Shown here piece after piece: positions 23,379-33,477 of a stretch of DNA of 64,000 bases. The position numbers and the translations under genes are program-made. This DNA is from Pisolithus tinctorius (lineage: Eukaryota; Basidiomycota; Agaricomycetes; Boletales; Pisolithaceae). Below the pieces are notes generated by a model. That model did no database searches and was not told the DNA's origin. It saw only the letters and a list, made by a program, of their open reading frames with translations. Where the stretch lies: positions 434,001 to 498,000 of the forward strand of contig JANFAH010000003.1 in the NCBI GenBank assembly GCA_024663395.1, read 5' to 3'. How positions within the stretch are numbered: the first letter of the stretch is position 1; the number at the start of each line of letters is the position of its first letter.

Positions 23379-24647
23379 ATGAGAACTCAAGCTCAATTTC
23401 AAAGAGAGGTCGCTGAGAACCTCACTGTAGTGCTAGCTAATCCGCATCGACTCCCTTCCATCGTTGAACAATTCCAGTCTTTCTCTGCTTGACACCGCTC
23501 TCGCGCTGAAGGTGAAAGCGCTTCACAAGCTGGTCACTCCGACCTCCACCCATCAGCCTTCCATACTCTGCCTCCTCGTAACCAAGATGATGGACCCGAC
23601 CCTGACCCTGATTATCCTGATGGTGATCCCGATGGTGGAGGCAGCAGTGATGGGGATGTCCCTGAAGACCTGGCTGAGCTGCCAGAGGATCCCCTTGTAG
23701 CTCTTGCTAGAGCTGTTCATGCGCTTGCATGGTCTAGTTCACGCACTGGGGACTCTGCTCCGAAAACCAAGGTCCACAAGCCTGATACCTTCGATGGCTC
23801 TGATCCCAAGAAACTCCGTGAGTTCCTCGTACAATGCGAGCTAAACTTCCAAGACCACCCTCATGCATTCCGCTCTGCCAGAGCAAAGGTTACCTTCACT
23901 CAATCTTATCTTAAGGGTATGGCCCTGGCTTGGTTCGAGCCAGACCTGCTAAACCCCGACAACTATGACCGCCCACTCTGGATGGACGACTACCATGAGT
24001 TCTTACAAGAGCTCACAACCAATTTCGGTCCACATGACACCATAGCGGATGCCGTCCAACAACTCGAGAACCTCACCATGAAAGATGGTTCTCGAATCAC
24101 CAAATACATCGTGGAGTTCAATCGCTGGGCTTCACAGGTCAAGGACTATGGTGTCAGTGCACTCCACCACTGCTTCTATAGCGGACTTCCAGACCACATC
24201 AAGGATGAGATCACTCACGTCGGAAAGCCTTCTACCCTTGCACAACTCTGCGAACTCACTCAAACCATCGATGTGCATTACTGGGAGTGCAAAGCAGAAA
24301 TCTCACGCACCACCAAGTCCGCCTCTGACAAGTTGCAGTCTTCCAACTCCAACAATAAACCTAAATCGTCCTCCTCCTCCTCCGCTCAAAAGTCTGATGC
24401 CAAGGGCAAGGGCAAACAGAAAGATCTGCCCAAGTCCAATATTGCCCACCTTCTGGGTAAAGATGGCAAACTCACCTCCACTGAACGACAGTGCAGGATG
24501 AAAAACAACCTCTGCCTCTTCCGTGGCAAGGCTGGCCACTCCACTAAGGACTGTCCCAAGTCCACCTCTCACACAGCCAAAGCCTGTGCAGCTATGGCTG
24601 GAACTCCGCCTACTCTGCCTGCAGAGCAGGCAGAGTCAAAAAATTAG
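23379..24647 (+). pseudogene. Gag of element 2
   Basis: ATG 23379 opens MRTQAQFQREVAENL. A TGA at 23490-23492 interrupts it and the same frame continues to TAG 24645-24647. After an acidic DPDPDYPDGDPDGG stretch comes a retrotransposon gag capsid domain (KPDTFDGSDPKKLREFLVQC, AKVTFTQSYLKGMALAWFEP, ITKYIVEFNRWASQVKDYG, FYSGLPDHIKDEI). A Ser/Lys linker and a damaged zinc knuckle (CLFRGKAGHSTKDC, with Arg where the second Cys should be) follow. Confidence 0.88.
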
Positions 24648-24724
24648 TCTGCTCCTCCAGGGAGCTCGCACAGCCTGGAGGAAGCATTGGTCCCAACTGT
24701 GCACAACCAGACATCTGACTCAAC

Positions 24725-27700
24725 ATGTCTGCTCTTTCTAGTCCCAATTCTCTACTTCTGTCTGTAACTCTTCTGGATTATTCTGTTGATACTGTTTCTG
24801 TGTTGATTGATTCCAGCTCCTCTCATTGTTTCATAGACCCATCTGTAATCAAAAAGTATGCCATTCCTGTTTCCTCTGTTTCTCTGCCAATTCCACTCCG
24901 CTTGTTTGATGGTAGTACAAATGCTGTCATTTCCCAAGAAGTAGATCTTTCCCTCCACTTTCCTTCCGGCGATGTCAACTCTGTTTCATTTTACGTTACT
25001 CCGTTGGATTCTTCATGTTCGCTGGTGTTAGGACACAACTGGCTCACCCGCTTCAATCCGTCGATTGACTGGGTACTGGGCAGTATATCGTTCAAACCAT
25101 TGCTACAGGGAATGCTGACACCCCAGGTGCCTTCATCATCTTCTGCTGTGACCTCTGCTCTGGATCTGACACCCTCTGCTCTGTTTGCAGCTCTGACTGC
25201 ACCTCCGACAGACTCGCTGCACTCCACTCCGCTCATCTCACTCATCAATGCTGCTGCGTATGTCAGAGCCTGTGCTCTCCCTGGCTCTAGACAGTTCTGC
25301 TTACAGCTCTCTGCTGATGATGTGAAGCTTTGTGTGTCCTCCGCTTCCTCTCCACCTCCTGACCTCTCCTCAGTTCCTTCTGAGTATCATGAGTTTGCTG
25401 ACGTCTTTAGTAAAGACAAGGCCACTGAACTTCCGCCACACTGCTTGTTCAATCTCAAGATCGATCTCAAGGAAGGAGCTTCTCTGCCCATTGGTACAAT
25501 CTACTCTCTTTCTCCACCAGAGCTTGAAGCTCTCCACACCTTCATTGACAAGAATCTTGGCTACGGTTTCATCAAGCAGTCCACCTCTGCTCATGGTGCC
25601 CCTGTCCTCTTTGTGAAGAAGAAGGACGGTTCACTCCGCCTCTGCGTTGACTATCGAGGACTCAACAAAATCACAAAAAAAGATCACTATCCACTGCCAC
25701 TGATCTCCAACCTACTCGACTCTCCAAGCTGTGCTAAAGTCTATACCAAGATCGACCTCTGCCATGCCTATCATCTGGTCTGCATAGCAGATGGAGATGA
25801 ATGGAAAATGGCATTCCACACTCATTATGGTTCTTACGAGTGGCAGGTAATGCCATTCGGTCTGACTAATGCACCTGCGGCCTTCCAGCGATTCATCAAT
25901 AGCATCTTTGCAGACATGCTCGATGTCTGCATCATGGTATACCTCGATGACATCTTAATTTATTCGCAGGATGTGGAGTCGCACTGCGAACATGTAAAAG
26001 AGGTACTCTGCCACCTTCGAAAGCATGGTCTTTATGCCAAGCCAGAGAAGTGTGAGTTTCACTCCGACTCTGTCAAGTACCTCAGTTATGTTCTTTCTCC
26101 CTCCAGTCTCACCATGTCCGCTGAGAAGGTTCAGGCAGTCCGTGACTGGCCTGAGCCACGGAAGGTGCGAGACATCCAGTCTTTCCTCGGCTTCGCAAAC
26201 TTCTACAGACGATTCATTAATAACTACTCTGACATTGTCGTTCTGCTCACTCGCCTCATGCAAAAGGGTGCTCCTTGGAACTTTTCTGAGGAGTGCCGCT
26301 CCGCTTTCCTCTGCCTGAAGGATGCCTTCAGCTCCGCTCCTGTTCTCACTCACTGGGTTCCTGATGCTCCGCTTACAGTTGAAACCGACGCCTCTGACTA
26401 TGCCATTGCTGGCATTTTGTCAATCACCTGCTCCGACGGTGAACTCTGCCCAGTCGCTTTCTACTCTCACACCATGACCGCACCAGAACTCAACTATGAT
26501 ACCCACGACAAGGAGCTGTTGGCTATCTTCGAGGCCTTCCACCATTGGCAGCATTACCTAGAAGGCTCCGCCTTACCTGTTGACGTGGTGACGGACCACA
26601 AAAACCTTGAGTACTTTTCTACCTCTAAGGTTCTCACTCGTTGACAGGCCTGCTGGTCAGAGTACCTTTCCCAATTCAATCTTTCAATTCACTTCTGACC
26701 TGGCCACCTAGGAGCCAAACCCGATGCACTTATGCAACATTGGGATGTCTACCCAAAAGGGGGGGATAGGGACTATGCGCAGGTAAATCCTCATAATCTC
26801 CGCCCTATGTTTACACAGGAGCAACTCACATCGTCCCTCCGTACCACCACCCTCATGGCACCTGTGCTCCGCACTGCCATGGTCTTCGATGTTGAGTGCT
26901 TGCACTCTGACATCATCTCTGCCTTACCATCCGACCCTGTATCCACCAGCCATCTTCCAGCTCCAACTAAGCCTCGGTGGTCCCTGGACTCTGATGGTCT
27001 ACCCCACCTTGACAGTCGTATCTTTGTCCCTGACATTGATGACCTCCGCCTTTGAGTGCTTCGATTCAAGCATGATCATCCTCTAGCAGGCCATTTCAGG
27101 CAAAACCGCACCCTAGAACTCGTCCGCAGGGACTACGTGTGGCCTAACCTCTGCTCCAATGTGAAAGAATATGTCAGGTCTTGCACCGCCTGTGGACGCA
27201 GCAAAACTCCACATCACCACCCCTATGGTCTACTGAAGCAACTCCCTGTCCCAGAGAGACCTTGGAACTCCATCTCCATGGACTTCATTGAACACCTCCC
27301 CAACTCTGATGGCTGCTCTGCCATACTCGTGGTAGTGGACCACCTCTCAAAACAAGTGATGTTCATCCCCACCCACAACTCCATCACCTCCGCCGAACTT
27401 GCTAAGCTCTTCCTAACCCATGTTTTCTCCAAGCATGGAGTACCAGCTAACATCACCTCCGACAGAGGTCCTGAGTTCATCTCACACTTCTTCCGCTCTC
27501 TAGGAAAGGCCCTTGATATGCGCCTTCACTTCACTTCGGGTTACCACCCAGAAGGCAATGGCCAGACCAAGCGAATGAACCAGACCCTCGAGCAGTACCT
27601 TCATGTTTACTGTAACTACCAACAAGACAACTGGGCTGAGCTGTTGCCTCTAGCGGAGTTCACTTTCAACAACGCACCAAGTGTGACTACTGGAGTCTCT

Positions 27701-28363
27701 CCCTTCTTCGCTAACAAGGGATACCATCCAAACCTGTCTGTGGTCCCTGACCAAGACTTCACTTCTCCAAGGGCTCATGACTATGTCATTGAGCTCTCTG
27801 CCCTTCATGACTTCCTCCGCTCCGAAATGTCTGCTGCTCAACAGCGCTACCAGGGTCCAGCAGATGCTAAATGCATACCTCTGCCTGAGTTCAAGGTCAG
27901 AGAACAGGCCTACATCAAAGCCAAGTACTTCCGCTCCACTCGTCCTTTGGAAAAACTCTCCAAAAAGTACTTAGGTCTGTTCACCATCTTGGCCAGGCCA
28001 GGTACGCATTCTGTCACCCTTAAGCTCCCTGACTCTATGTGCTCGGTACATCCAGTCTTCCATGTCTCGCAACTGGAAGCCGCAGCAGCTAACCCTTTCC
28101 CAAACTGACAACAACCTCCACCTCCGCCAGTGGATGTCGATGGTGACCTTGAGTACGAAGTATCAGAGATACTCAACTCTAAGGTGGACCACTGTCGCCG
28201 CCACTGTCAACTCTTGTATCTAGTCTGCTGGGCTGGTTACAAGAACACCAATGAAGAAACCTCTTGGTTGCTTGCAACTGAGCTAGATCACACTTCCAAC
28301 ATAGTATCTGCTTTCCATGAACGCTATCCACACAAACCTGGCCCATACCAACCTCCACCATAA
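24725..28363 (+). pseudogene. Pol of element 2: protease, RT, RNase H, integrase, chromodomain
   Basis: The first residues of the pol frame lead to a protease with VLIDSSSSHCFIDP (DSSS for the usual DSGA/S) and LVLGHNWL. RT: LRLCVDYRGLNKIT, MPFGLTNAPAAFQ and an intact MVYLDDILIYS. RNase H: VETDASDYAIAGIL, DKELLAIFEAF, VVTDHKNLEYF. Integrase: zinc-binding HDHPLAGH...CTACGRSK, core MDFIEHLP...VVVDHLSK, ITSDRGPEF, NGQTKRMNQTLEQY. The last has Lys (27569-27571) at the catalytic Glu position. A chromodomain (YEVSEILNSK, YLVCWAGYKNTNEETSWL) ends the protein. TGA stops lie at 26642, 26696, 27053 and 28106, all in one frame. Confidence 0.92.
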
Positions 28364-28543
28364 TACTCCGCCTACATAAACTTCCTCCGTGGGCCAACTC
28401 CGCCTCTTACCGAACTACCTTAAGTACTTTAGAACTTTCTCCGCTTATCCGTTTCACTTCTCAGAGTCACAAACAAAATCACAAGTCTATCTCGTAGTAA
28501 TACAAAATATACAAACTAAAGAAAAAAAGAAAACAAAACTACT

Positions 28544-29807
28544 CTACTCTTCCATTGCTTGTCCTCCGCCACCCTCCTGTTCTTCTCTGCCTTCCTTCTC
28601 TCCTCCGACTTCTTCCTCTTCCTCATTATCCCCCTCCACACCTTCATCTGCTTCCTCATTCTTGTCCTCCTCTGCCTCCGACTGAGGCCTCTTCCATCCT
28701 CCACCTCTGCACTTGAACTCAGCCATCCTGGCCTCTCGTGCATCCTCCCTCCTCCTCATCTCCGCCCACTCTGCCCAGGCGCAGTACAGCACCCACTCGT
28801 CAGCGGTCCGCTCTGCAGCCTCTGCCATCCGCTCCACTGCCTCTGCCATCCTCTCGAAGGCCAGCACAGCGGTCTCATGTGCTTCGGCCTGCCTCTCCAT
28901 GGCCTGCAGCTGCCACTCCCTCTCCCATTCCACCCACCGCATGTGTACCCCCACCCCTGAGGGACCCTCAAGGGGGGTCGCTGGCTCGTCTTCTCTGCCT
29001 ATCTCCCATTTGTCATCTGCTTCCTCCATCTCTGTCGCTTTCTCCTTTCCCTTCCCTCGCGTCCTCTTCTTCTTCTCTCCTCAGGAGCTCCCCGTCCCTG
29101 CTCTCTTCTGCAAGGGCCCCACTGCCACCTCTTCCCATGTCCAACTGCATGTCTTCTTCTTGTTGTGACAGGGCACACAGGCCCTGGTCTTACCTTGTCC
29201 CGGCTCGCACTGCCCCACCGTCAGACTTGCTGTACAGTGAGTGCAGGGGGCTCTCTTGGTCGTGGTGACCACCACAGAGGCCCCAGGGACCTTCTGGGTG
29301 GTGTTGACATCATACACCACGCTGGTTAACCTGAAATAGAGTAAGGTCAAAAAAAAAAAATAGGTCAGCTCTGCCTGACTTGCAGTAATCTGCTACTCAC
29401 CTCTGCACGGCCTCATCCCTCCTGGCCTGGGCTCTCTCTTGAGAGGCTCTCTGCCTCTGCCTCTCTGCCTCTTCCTCTGCCACCCTCTTCTTTCAAGCCT
29501 CCTCTTCCTCCATCACCCTCCTCCTCTGAGCCTCCTCCTCCACTCTCTTCTTCCACTCCACCTCCAACCATTCCTCCTCTGCCTTCTGCCTCTTGGCCTC
29601 CTTGCGCTTGGCCTTGCACTCTGCCTTGTGCTCTCTCTCTCTCTGCCCAGCCTCCTCTCGTCAGTGCACCTTCTCCGCAGACTTCTCTTGCTCGGTGTCG
29701 GTGGAGTCGTCAGTAAGGATGACCAGCTCTTCATCCATGACTTGGGAGTAGTCATGGACATGGCTGGGGGTTGGCTGGGGGGTTTTGCTCTGGCATTGGG
29801 AGGACAT
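28544..29807 (-). pseudogene. Opposite-strand extra gene of element 2 with Zn2Cys6-like motif
   Basis: Minus strand from ATG 29807 (MSSQCQSKTPQPTPSH). An acidic start (MDEELVILTDDSTDTEQE) leads into a long Lys/Arg/Glu coiled-coil-like region. A GT-AG intron near 29400-29338 joins DEAVQR to LTSVVYDVNTTQKVPG. The six-cysteine block is CTHC...QC...ACVPCHNKKKTC, spaced CX2CX8CX9CX2CX6C. A basic RGKGKEK-type stretch and then an acidic coiled coil (RQAEAHETAVLAFERMAEA and following) run to TAG 28544. TGA stops (in VH-stop-REEAG, EEEA-stop-KKRV and TGSS-stop-GEKK contexts) interrupt a frame that is otherwise continuous across each; all fit CGA decay. The layout resembles the extra gene of element 1. 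Large plus-strand frames here are shadows. Confidence 0.65.
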
Positions 29808-30000
29808 GATGATGAGGGGAAAAGATGAAGGTTCAGTACCCTAACACGTGTTTTTAAGCGGTACTTCAAACTCCGACGGAGCTCTGCTGCAGCTAAAACC
29901 ATTATCCTTGAGGCATCAGAGTAATTTCAAATGATCAACTCGTGTTGATCTCGTCCCGTACATGTGGCCTTCAGGGGTTCAGGCCCTAAGGGGGGGGCAC

Positions 30001-30714
30001 TGTCATAACTGTGCATTCGTCATAAGTCTTTGCTCACTCCGCAACCTTTTCCGCTGGCCATCTGCTCACTCCATACCAACTCCGCCCAACTTCTGTTGGT
30101 TGCGAACCATCTCCGCTCTGACTGCTATCGGACTTGTGTTGCTCTCTTACTGGACCGAGCGGTCCGTTCTCTGAGGGGTCATGTGACTACCTTCACAGTC
30201 AGGTACTCCACAGCGTGCTCACTGCATGGTCCAGCACCTGGACTATTTCCTTTTCTGGATGTTCTGTGTTACCCATTCATATGTCCTCCATCTACCCTTC
30301 ATTCATCGTCCAGGAAATTTTACTTGAAAATTTATGAGTCTCTGTATGTCAGTTCCGATTCCAATTACTGTACCTCCATAGCAGTATAAAAACATGTACT
30401 GTACTCTGCTGTTCTTCAGTACAAATATCAACTTAGTTCCTACTCCCTCTGATTCCAACTTCTGCCTATCAGAGTTACCTCCAACACTCCGTCTGTACTC
30501 TCCCTCTGAAATACGAGGGCTGAGATCGTGCAAGGGGGTAGCGCACGAGCTAAACCCAATGCCCTCACTCCGCTCTGCCTTTGTCTCAGCAGTCTTCATT
30601 CCTGCCAACACTCTGCTAGTTGGAGTTCTGTTCTTCTGTGTCAGACTTGCTTCTGAACCCTTCTCTAGACCTTATATAGCATCAGAGTTGGTCGGAGTAG
30701 GCCCAGACTTGACA
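30001..30714 (+). repeat. 3' LTR of element 2
   Basis: 714 bp, TGTCATAAC...ACTTGACA, preceded by a polypurine tract (G run, 29991-29998) and followed by GGTAC. Confidence 0.95.
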
Positions 30715-31857
30715 GGTACATCCATTTAGTCTACCGATTGTTCTCCTGTAACTGATGTTGGGCTCATACAGATACTTCCACAAATTCATTTTCATTTTTT
30801 CCTCGTCGCCATTCTACGATGTGTACGTTCACATGCCTGCCATGGATGAGGTTCAGTCTGGAATTAGAGAGGATACAAGGTTTTGGCCATTCTTTCAGGA
30901 TGCAATTGGTGCACTGGATGGAAGCCATATCCATGCTGCGCTGGGAGCAAGTGACCAGGCACCTTATCGCAATCACAAAGGCTTCGTCTTGCAAAACTGC
31001 CTATTTGCCTGTGACTTCCAACTCAAGTTCACATATGCCATCACTGGATGGGAGGGTTTGGCAACAGATGCACGTATTTACCAAGATGCATGCTCAAAAG
31101 ATTTGATTATTCCTGAGGGTAAGTATTTCCTTGCAGATGCTGGCTTCCCCCACTGCCCGGAACTCTTGGTTCCCTACCGTGGTATCTGCTACCACCTCGC
31201 TGAGTGGCATCATACAAAATTGAGGTGCGTGCAACATTTCTATGTGTAGTATTACTGTGCTGAACTGAGCAGGCCCAGAAACAAGGAAGAACTATTCAAC
31301 CTATGCCATTCATCTGCTCGAAATGTAATCAAGTGCATTTTCAGCATGATCAAGCAGCATTTTCATATCCTCCTCCTCAGCCCTGAATACAACATACAAA
31401 TCCAAGCCCAAATTCCAGCTGCACTGTGTGCAATCCACAATTTTATCCACATGCATGATACTGACGAGGGTCCTGTGGTGGGAGAAGACCATGAGGTTCA
31501 GGAGGGCGGAGGTGGAGGATTGGATGCATCAACATCGGACACTGAAGACACTGACAGTACTGACATGCAAGTGCTGCATGCAGCTTGTGCCCTGCATGAC
31601 CAGATTGCGCAACAAATGTGGGACACTTATCAGGATATGATTCATGAGGGCAACATGGCTTTGTTGGACAATGATGGTGGTTCAGCGAGCAGCACTGACA
31701 ATATGTCTTTGTAGTAGTTTTTTTACTTTGTCGTGCATCTCCAATTACTGCTATACATTTACTTTCCTCATCGCACAATGTTTAAGAAGCAAAAAAAAAT
31801 AAGACAACACTGCAATCAATGGATACAAAGTATAGTTGGAAGCTACATATGCGAGTA

Positions 31858-33224
31858 CTATTTACTCCCACCAACCCCAAACTTAAGCTGGTACTCAAAC
31901 TCAACATACTCCAAGCGATCTTCCTTGTTGGGGGTAGTCAGATATACATCGGCGAAGCCCAGGCTTTGGGTGATTGCAGATCGGACAAATGCCCATAAAT
32001 TCTGGGGAAAGTCCTTGTCTTCCCCATCAAGTAAGTGGATTGCATGTGCATGCATGGTGGAAGCTTGCTCGACAGCCGAGGTCAGTGACGTGTTGATCAA
32101 TGATGTCAGATAATTGATTGAGCCTTGAAGACCTGCTGCCATTGGGTCTGACACACCAGGCACTTTGTTGGAACGGCGGGAATGAGAACTCCTAGCAGAG
32201 TCCATGGCCAATGAAAGTTGCACACACTTGTTGGGAGTGGAGACAGAAATATCGGATGCATTGGCAAAAGGGAATGCAGATGTTGCTTCATTGTCACCTT
32301 CCATCATCATATGGGATCACTTTGCAGAGCTGGATAGTGAAGCGGAGGTGGACATGCTGGATTGTGTGTCAGATCTCCTGAAACTGGATGGCAGAATGCT
32401 GGGGGAGGGCTGGGTCTGTTGGGATGCTGCACTGGACTGCACATCAGACGTCCTAAGAATGGGATGCGGAGGGGATGAGGGGGGGGCAAAATCGTCCCTG
32501 GGTAGTGACTTGCACCACTCAGAGATGCCCTGGAGAGGTTTGGGTCCATCAGTAGCAGTTGGTTCCAGGGGGGGAGGGGCGCCAGTCTCTTGTTGTTCTC
32601 CATCAAGTGCAGGCAGGGTTTCAGTGTTGTTGCCCACAGAACTGGTAGCAATCTGGGAGGTACTTGGAGTAAATGCATTGGTACCATGCACACCACTGTT
32701 AGGGATTATGTTGGCCACAAGGTTGTAGTACTGCCACCCAGACTGTTTGAAGGGATGGATCTGGGGAAAAGTCTACATGAACAAAGATATTTATCAGTTC
32801 AACATCAATGAATATGTTGCATGGATGAAATACCTTCACACAATCGTCAAATACTTGCTCATCAAATGTGCCCTGTACTCCAGCCCCATGCATGTTGTCC
32901 CAATGACACCCAGACTTGAGACGATAACCCTTGATATCATGATAAATCCTCCGAATCTAAAGATCAAGGCAATCAGCATCCTTGGACAATTACAGTGACA
33001 ACGTTGCTTACATGCAAGACCCACTTATTTTTCACCATATCTCTAGTTTTTGGTGGCCCTTCTGTGAGGAATTCAGATATATGTGCAGCACCAGAGGTAT
33101 ACAGATTGGATTTGAAGTTGCCATTGTCTCCTGCTTCAAAGCGATGGTGATGAAGGTATTTGATGAGCGCATCAACTTCTGCAGGGTTCCACAAAGCTTT
33201 TGGACCAGAGGACTTGGGAGGCAT
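31858..33224 (-). pseudogene. Myb/SANT-like DNA-binding protein of the Harbinger element
   Basis: The second Harbinger protein, which in this superfamily helps the transposase bind the element ends. It starts at ATG 33224 (MPPKSSGPKALWNPAEVDAL) with a trihelix/Myb-like block (EVDALIKYLHHHRFEAGD, DMVKNKWVLH). A GT-AG intron leads to IRRIYHDIKGYRLKSGCHWD and a second intron to HPFKQSGWQYYNLVANII. A Ser/Pro-rich linker and a C-terminal helical block (LQGSINYLTSLINTSLTS, EDRLEYVEFEYQLKFG) follow. One TGA near 32315 (SSSAK-stop-SHMM) breaks the last exon and fits CGA decay. It is convergent with the transposase, 143 bp apart. Confidence 0.8.
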
Positions 33225-33439
33225 AGGGCAAGAAAGGGTGTCAAGTGTATATTGGGTTGCAAGAGCTACAAGAGACGCAACAGAAACCCAGGCAAGCTGA
33301 AGATGGTCCAGATCACAATCATAATAGTCAAGATCCATAGCAATCAAGGAGAGGTTGTTTTCAAACAGAGCTTCAATCTGAGTCTGAAATCATTGCTCTA
33401 ATCAACTTTCTTTATTTGTGTAAGTTTTGCAATTCGAAG

Positions 33440-33474
33440 GACTTCTGCAGAATTTCCAGTTTCCAAACTGGCTC
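33440..33474 (-). repeat. Right terminal inverted repeat of Harbinger element
   Basis: The inverted complement of the left terminus, ending TTCCAAACTGGCTC at 33474 and followed by the TTA duplication at 33475-33477. Confidence 0.9.
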
Positions 33475-33477
33475 TTA

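Larger units (their letters stand above)
22256..30714 (+). mobile_element. Ty3/gypsy chromovirus, element 2
   Basis: The LTRs are 22256-23317 (714 bp plus an insertion) and 30001-30714 (714 bp), both TGTCATAAC...ACTTGACA. The target duplication is AGTAC (22251-22255) and GGTAC (30715-30719), one mismatch. It encodes gag, a full pol with C-terminal chromodomain, and an opposite-strand extra gene. A polypurine tract (AAGGGGGGGGCAC) abuts the 3' LTR. Four pol stops and one gag stop are all TGA at likely Arg positions, so the copy is dead. Confidence 0.93.
21854..31714 (+). pseudogene. PIF/Harbinger transposase (DDE_Tnp_4 type), split by element 2
   Basis: Three exons: 21854-22251, 30772-31224 and 31273-31714. 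The phase-2 junction CA/A restores the frame when intron 1 (22252-30771, which holds element 2) is removed; intron 2 is 31225-31272. Exon 1 starts at MDEAVDDGG and carries the helical DNA-binding-like part (FISLKEQLAIFLYMSITG, LTIRHVGERFQRSNDMIS). Exon 2 has GALDGSHIHA (first Asp), YRNHKGFVLQN, TGWEGLATDARIYQDA and LADAGFPH (second Asp). Exon 3 has ARNVIKCIFSMIKQHF and IPAALCAIHNFI, then an acidic tail. The position usually Glu in NVIER is Lys (31331-31333), so the DDE triad is lost. In-frame TGAs at 22061-22063 and 22115-22117 stand where Arg codons are expected. Confidence 0.9.
9749..33474 (+). mobile_element. PIF/Harbinger DNA transposon interrupted by nested LTR elements
   Basis: The outer shell of the stack. 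The left end (9749) starts GAGCCAGTTTGGAAAC and the right end (33474) is its inverted complement. The two inverted repeats are about 35 bp long and differ only at one dinucleotide (CA on the left, TG on the right), which fits decay of a CG pair. TTA flanks both ends (9746-9748 and 33475-33477), the typical 3-bp PIF/Harbinger target duplication. Without the two inserted gypsy elements the transposon would be about 3.3 kb, a normal size. It encodes a DDE transposase (+) and a Myb/SANT-like protein (-) placed tail to tail, the usual two-gene layout. It is inactive: the transposase has in-frame stops and has lost its catalytic Glu. Confidence 0.9.

Noticed and set aside
28559..29268. Plus-strand Ser/Pro-rich frames up to 176 codons
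   Set aside because: They are the complement of the Glu/Ala-rich opposite-strand gene of element 2, whose frame has the Cys motif and an intron.
15278..30729. Frames of about 70-120 codons recurring near 15.3, 22.4, 22.7, 30.1 and 30.5 kb
   Set aside because: All lie in the three copies of the 714-bp LTR family.
9749..33474. RIP as the cause of the stops
   Set aside because: The visible changes fit CG sites (CGA to TGA, CA/TG mismatches). Classic RIP prefers CpA and would create mainly TAA and TAG from CAA and CAG, which is not seen.
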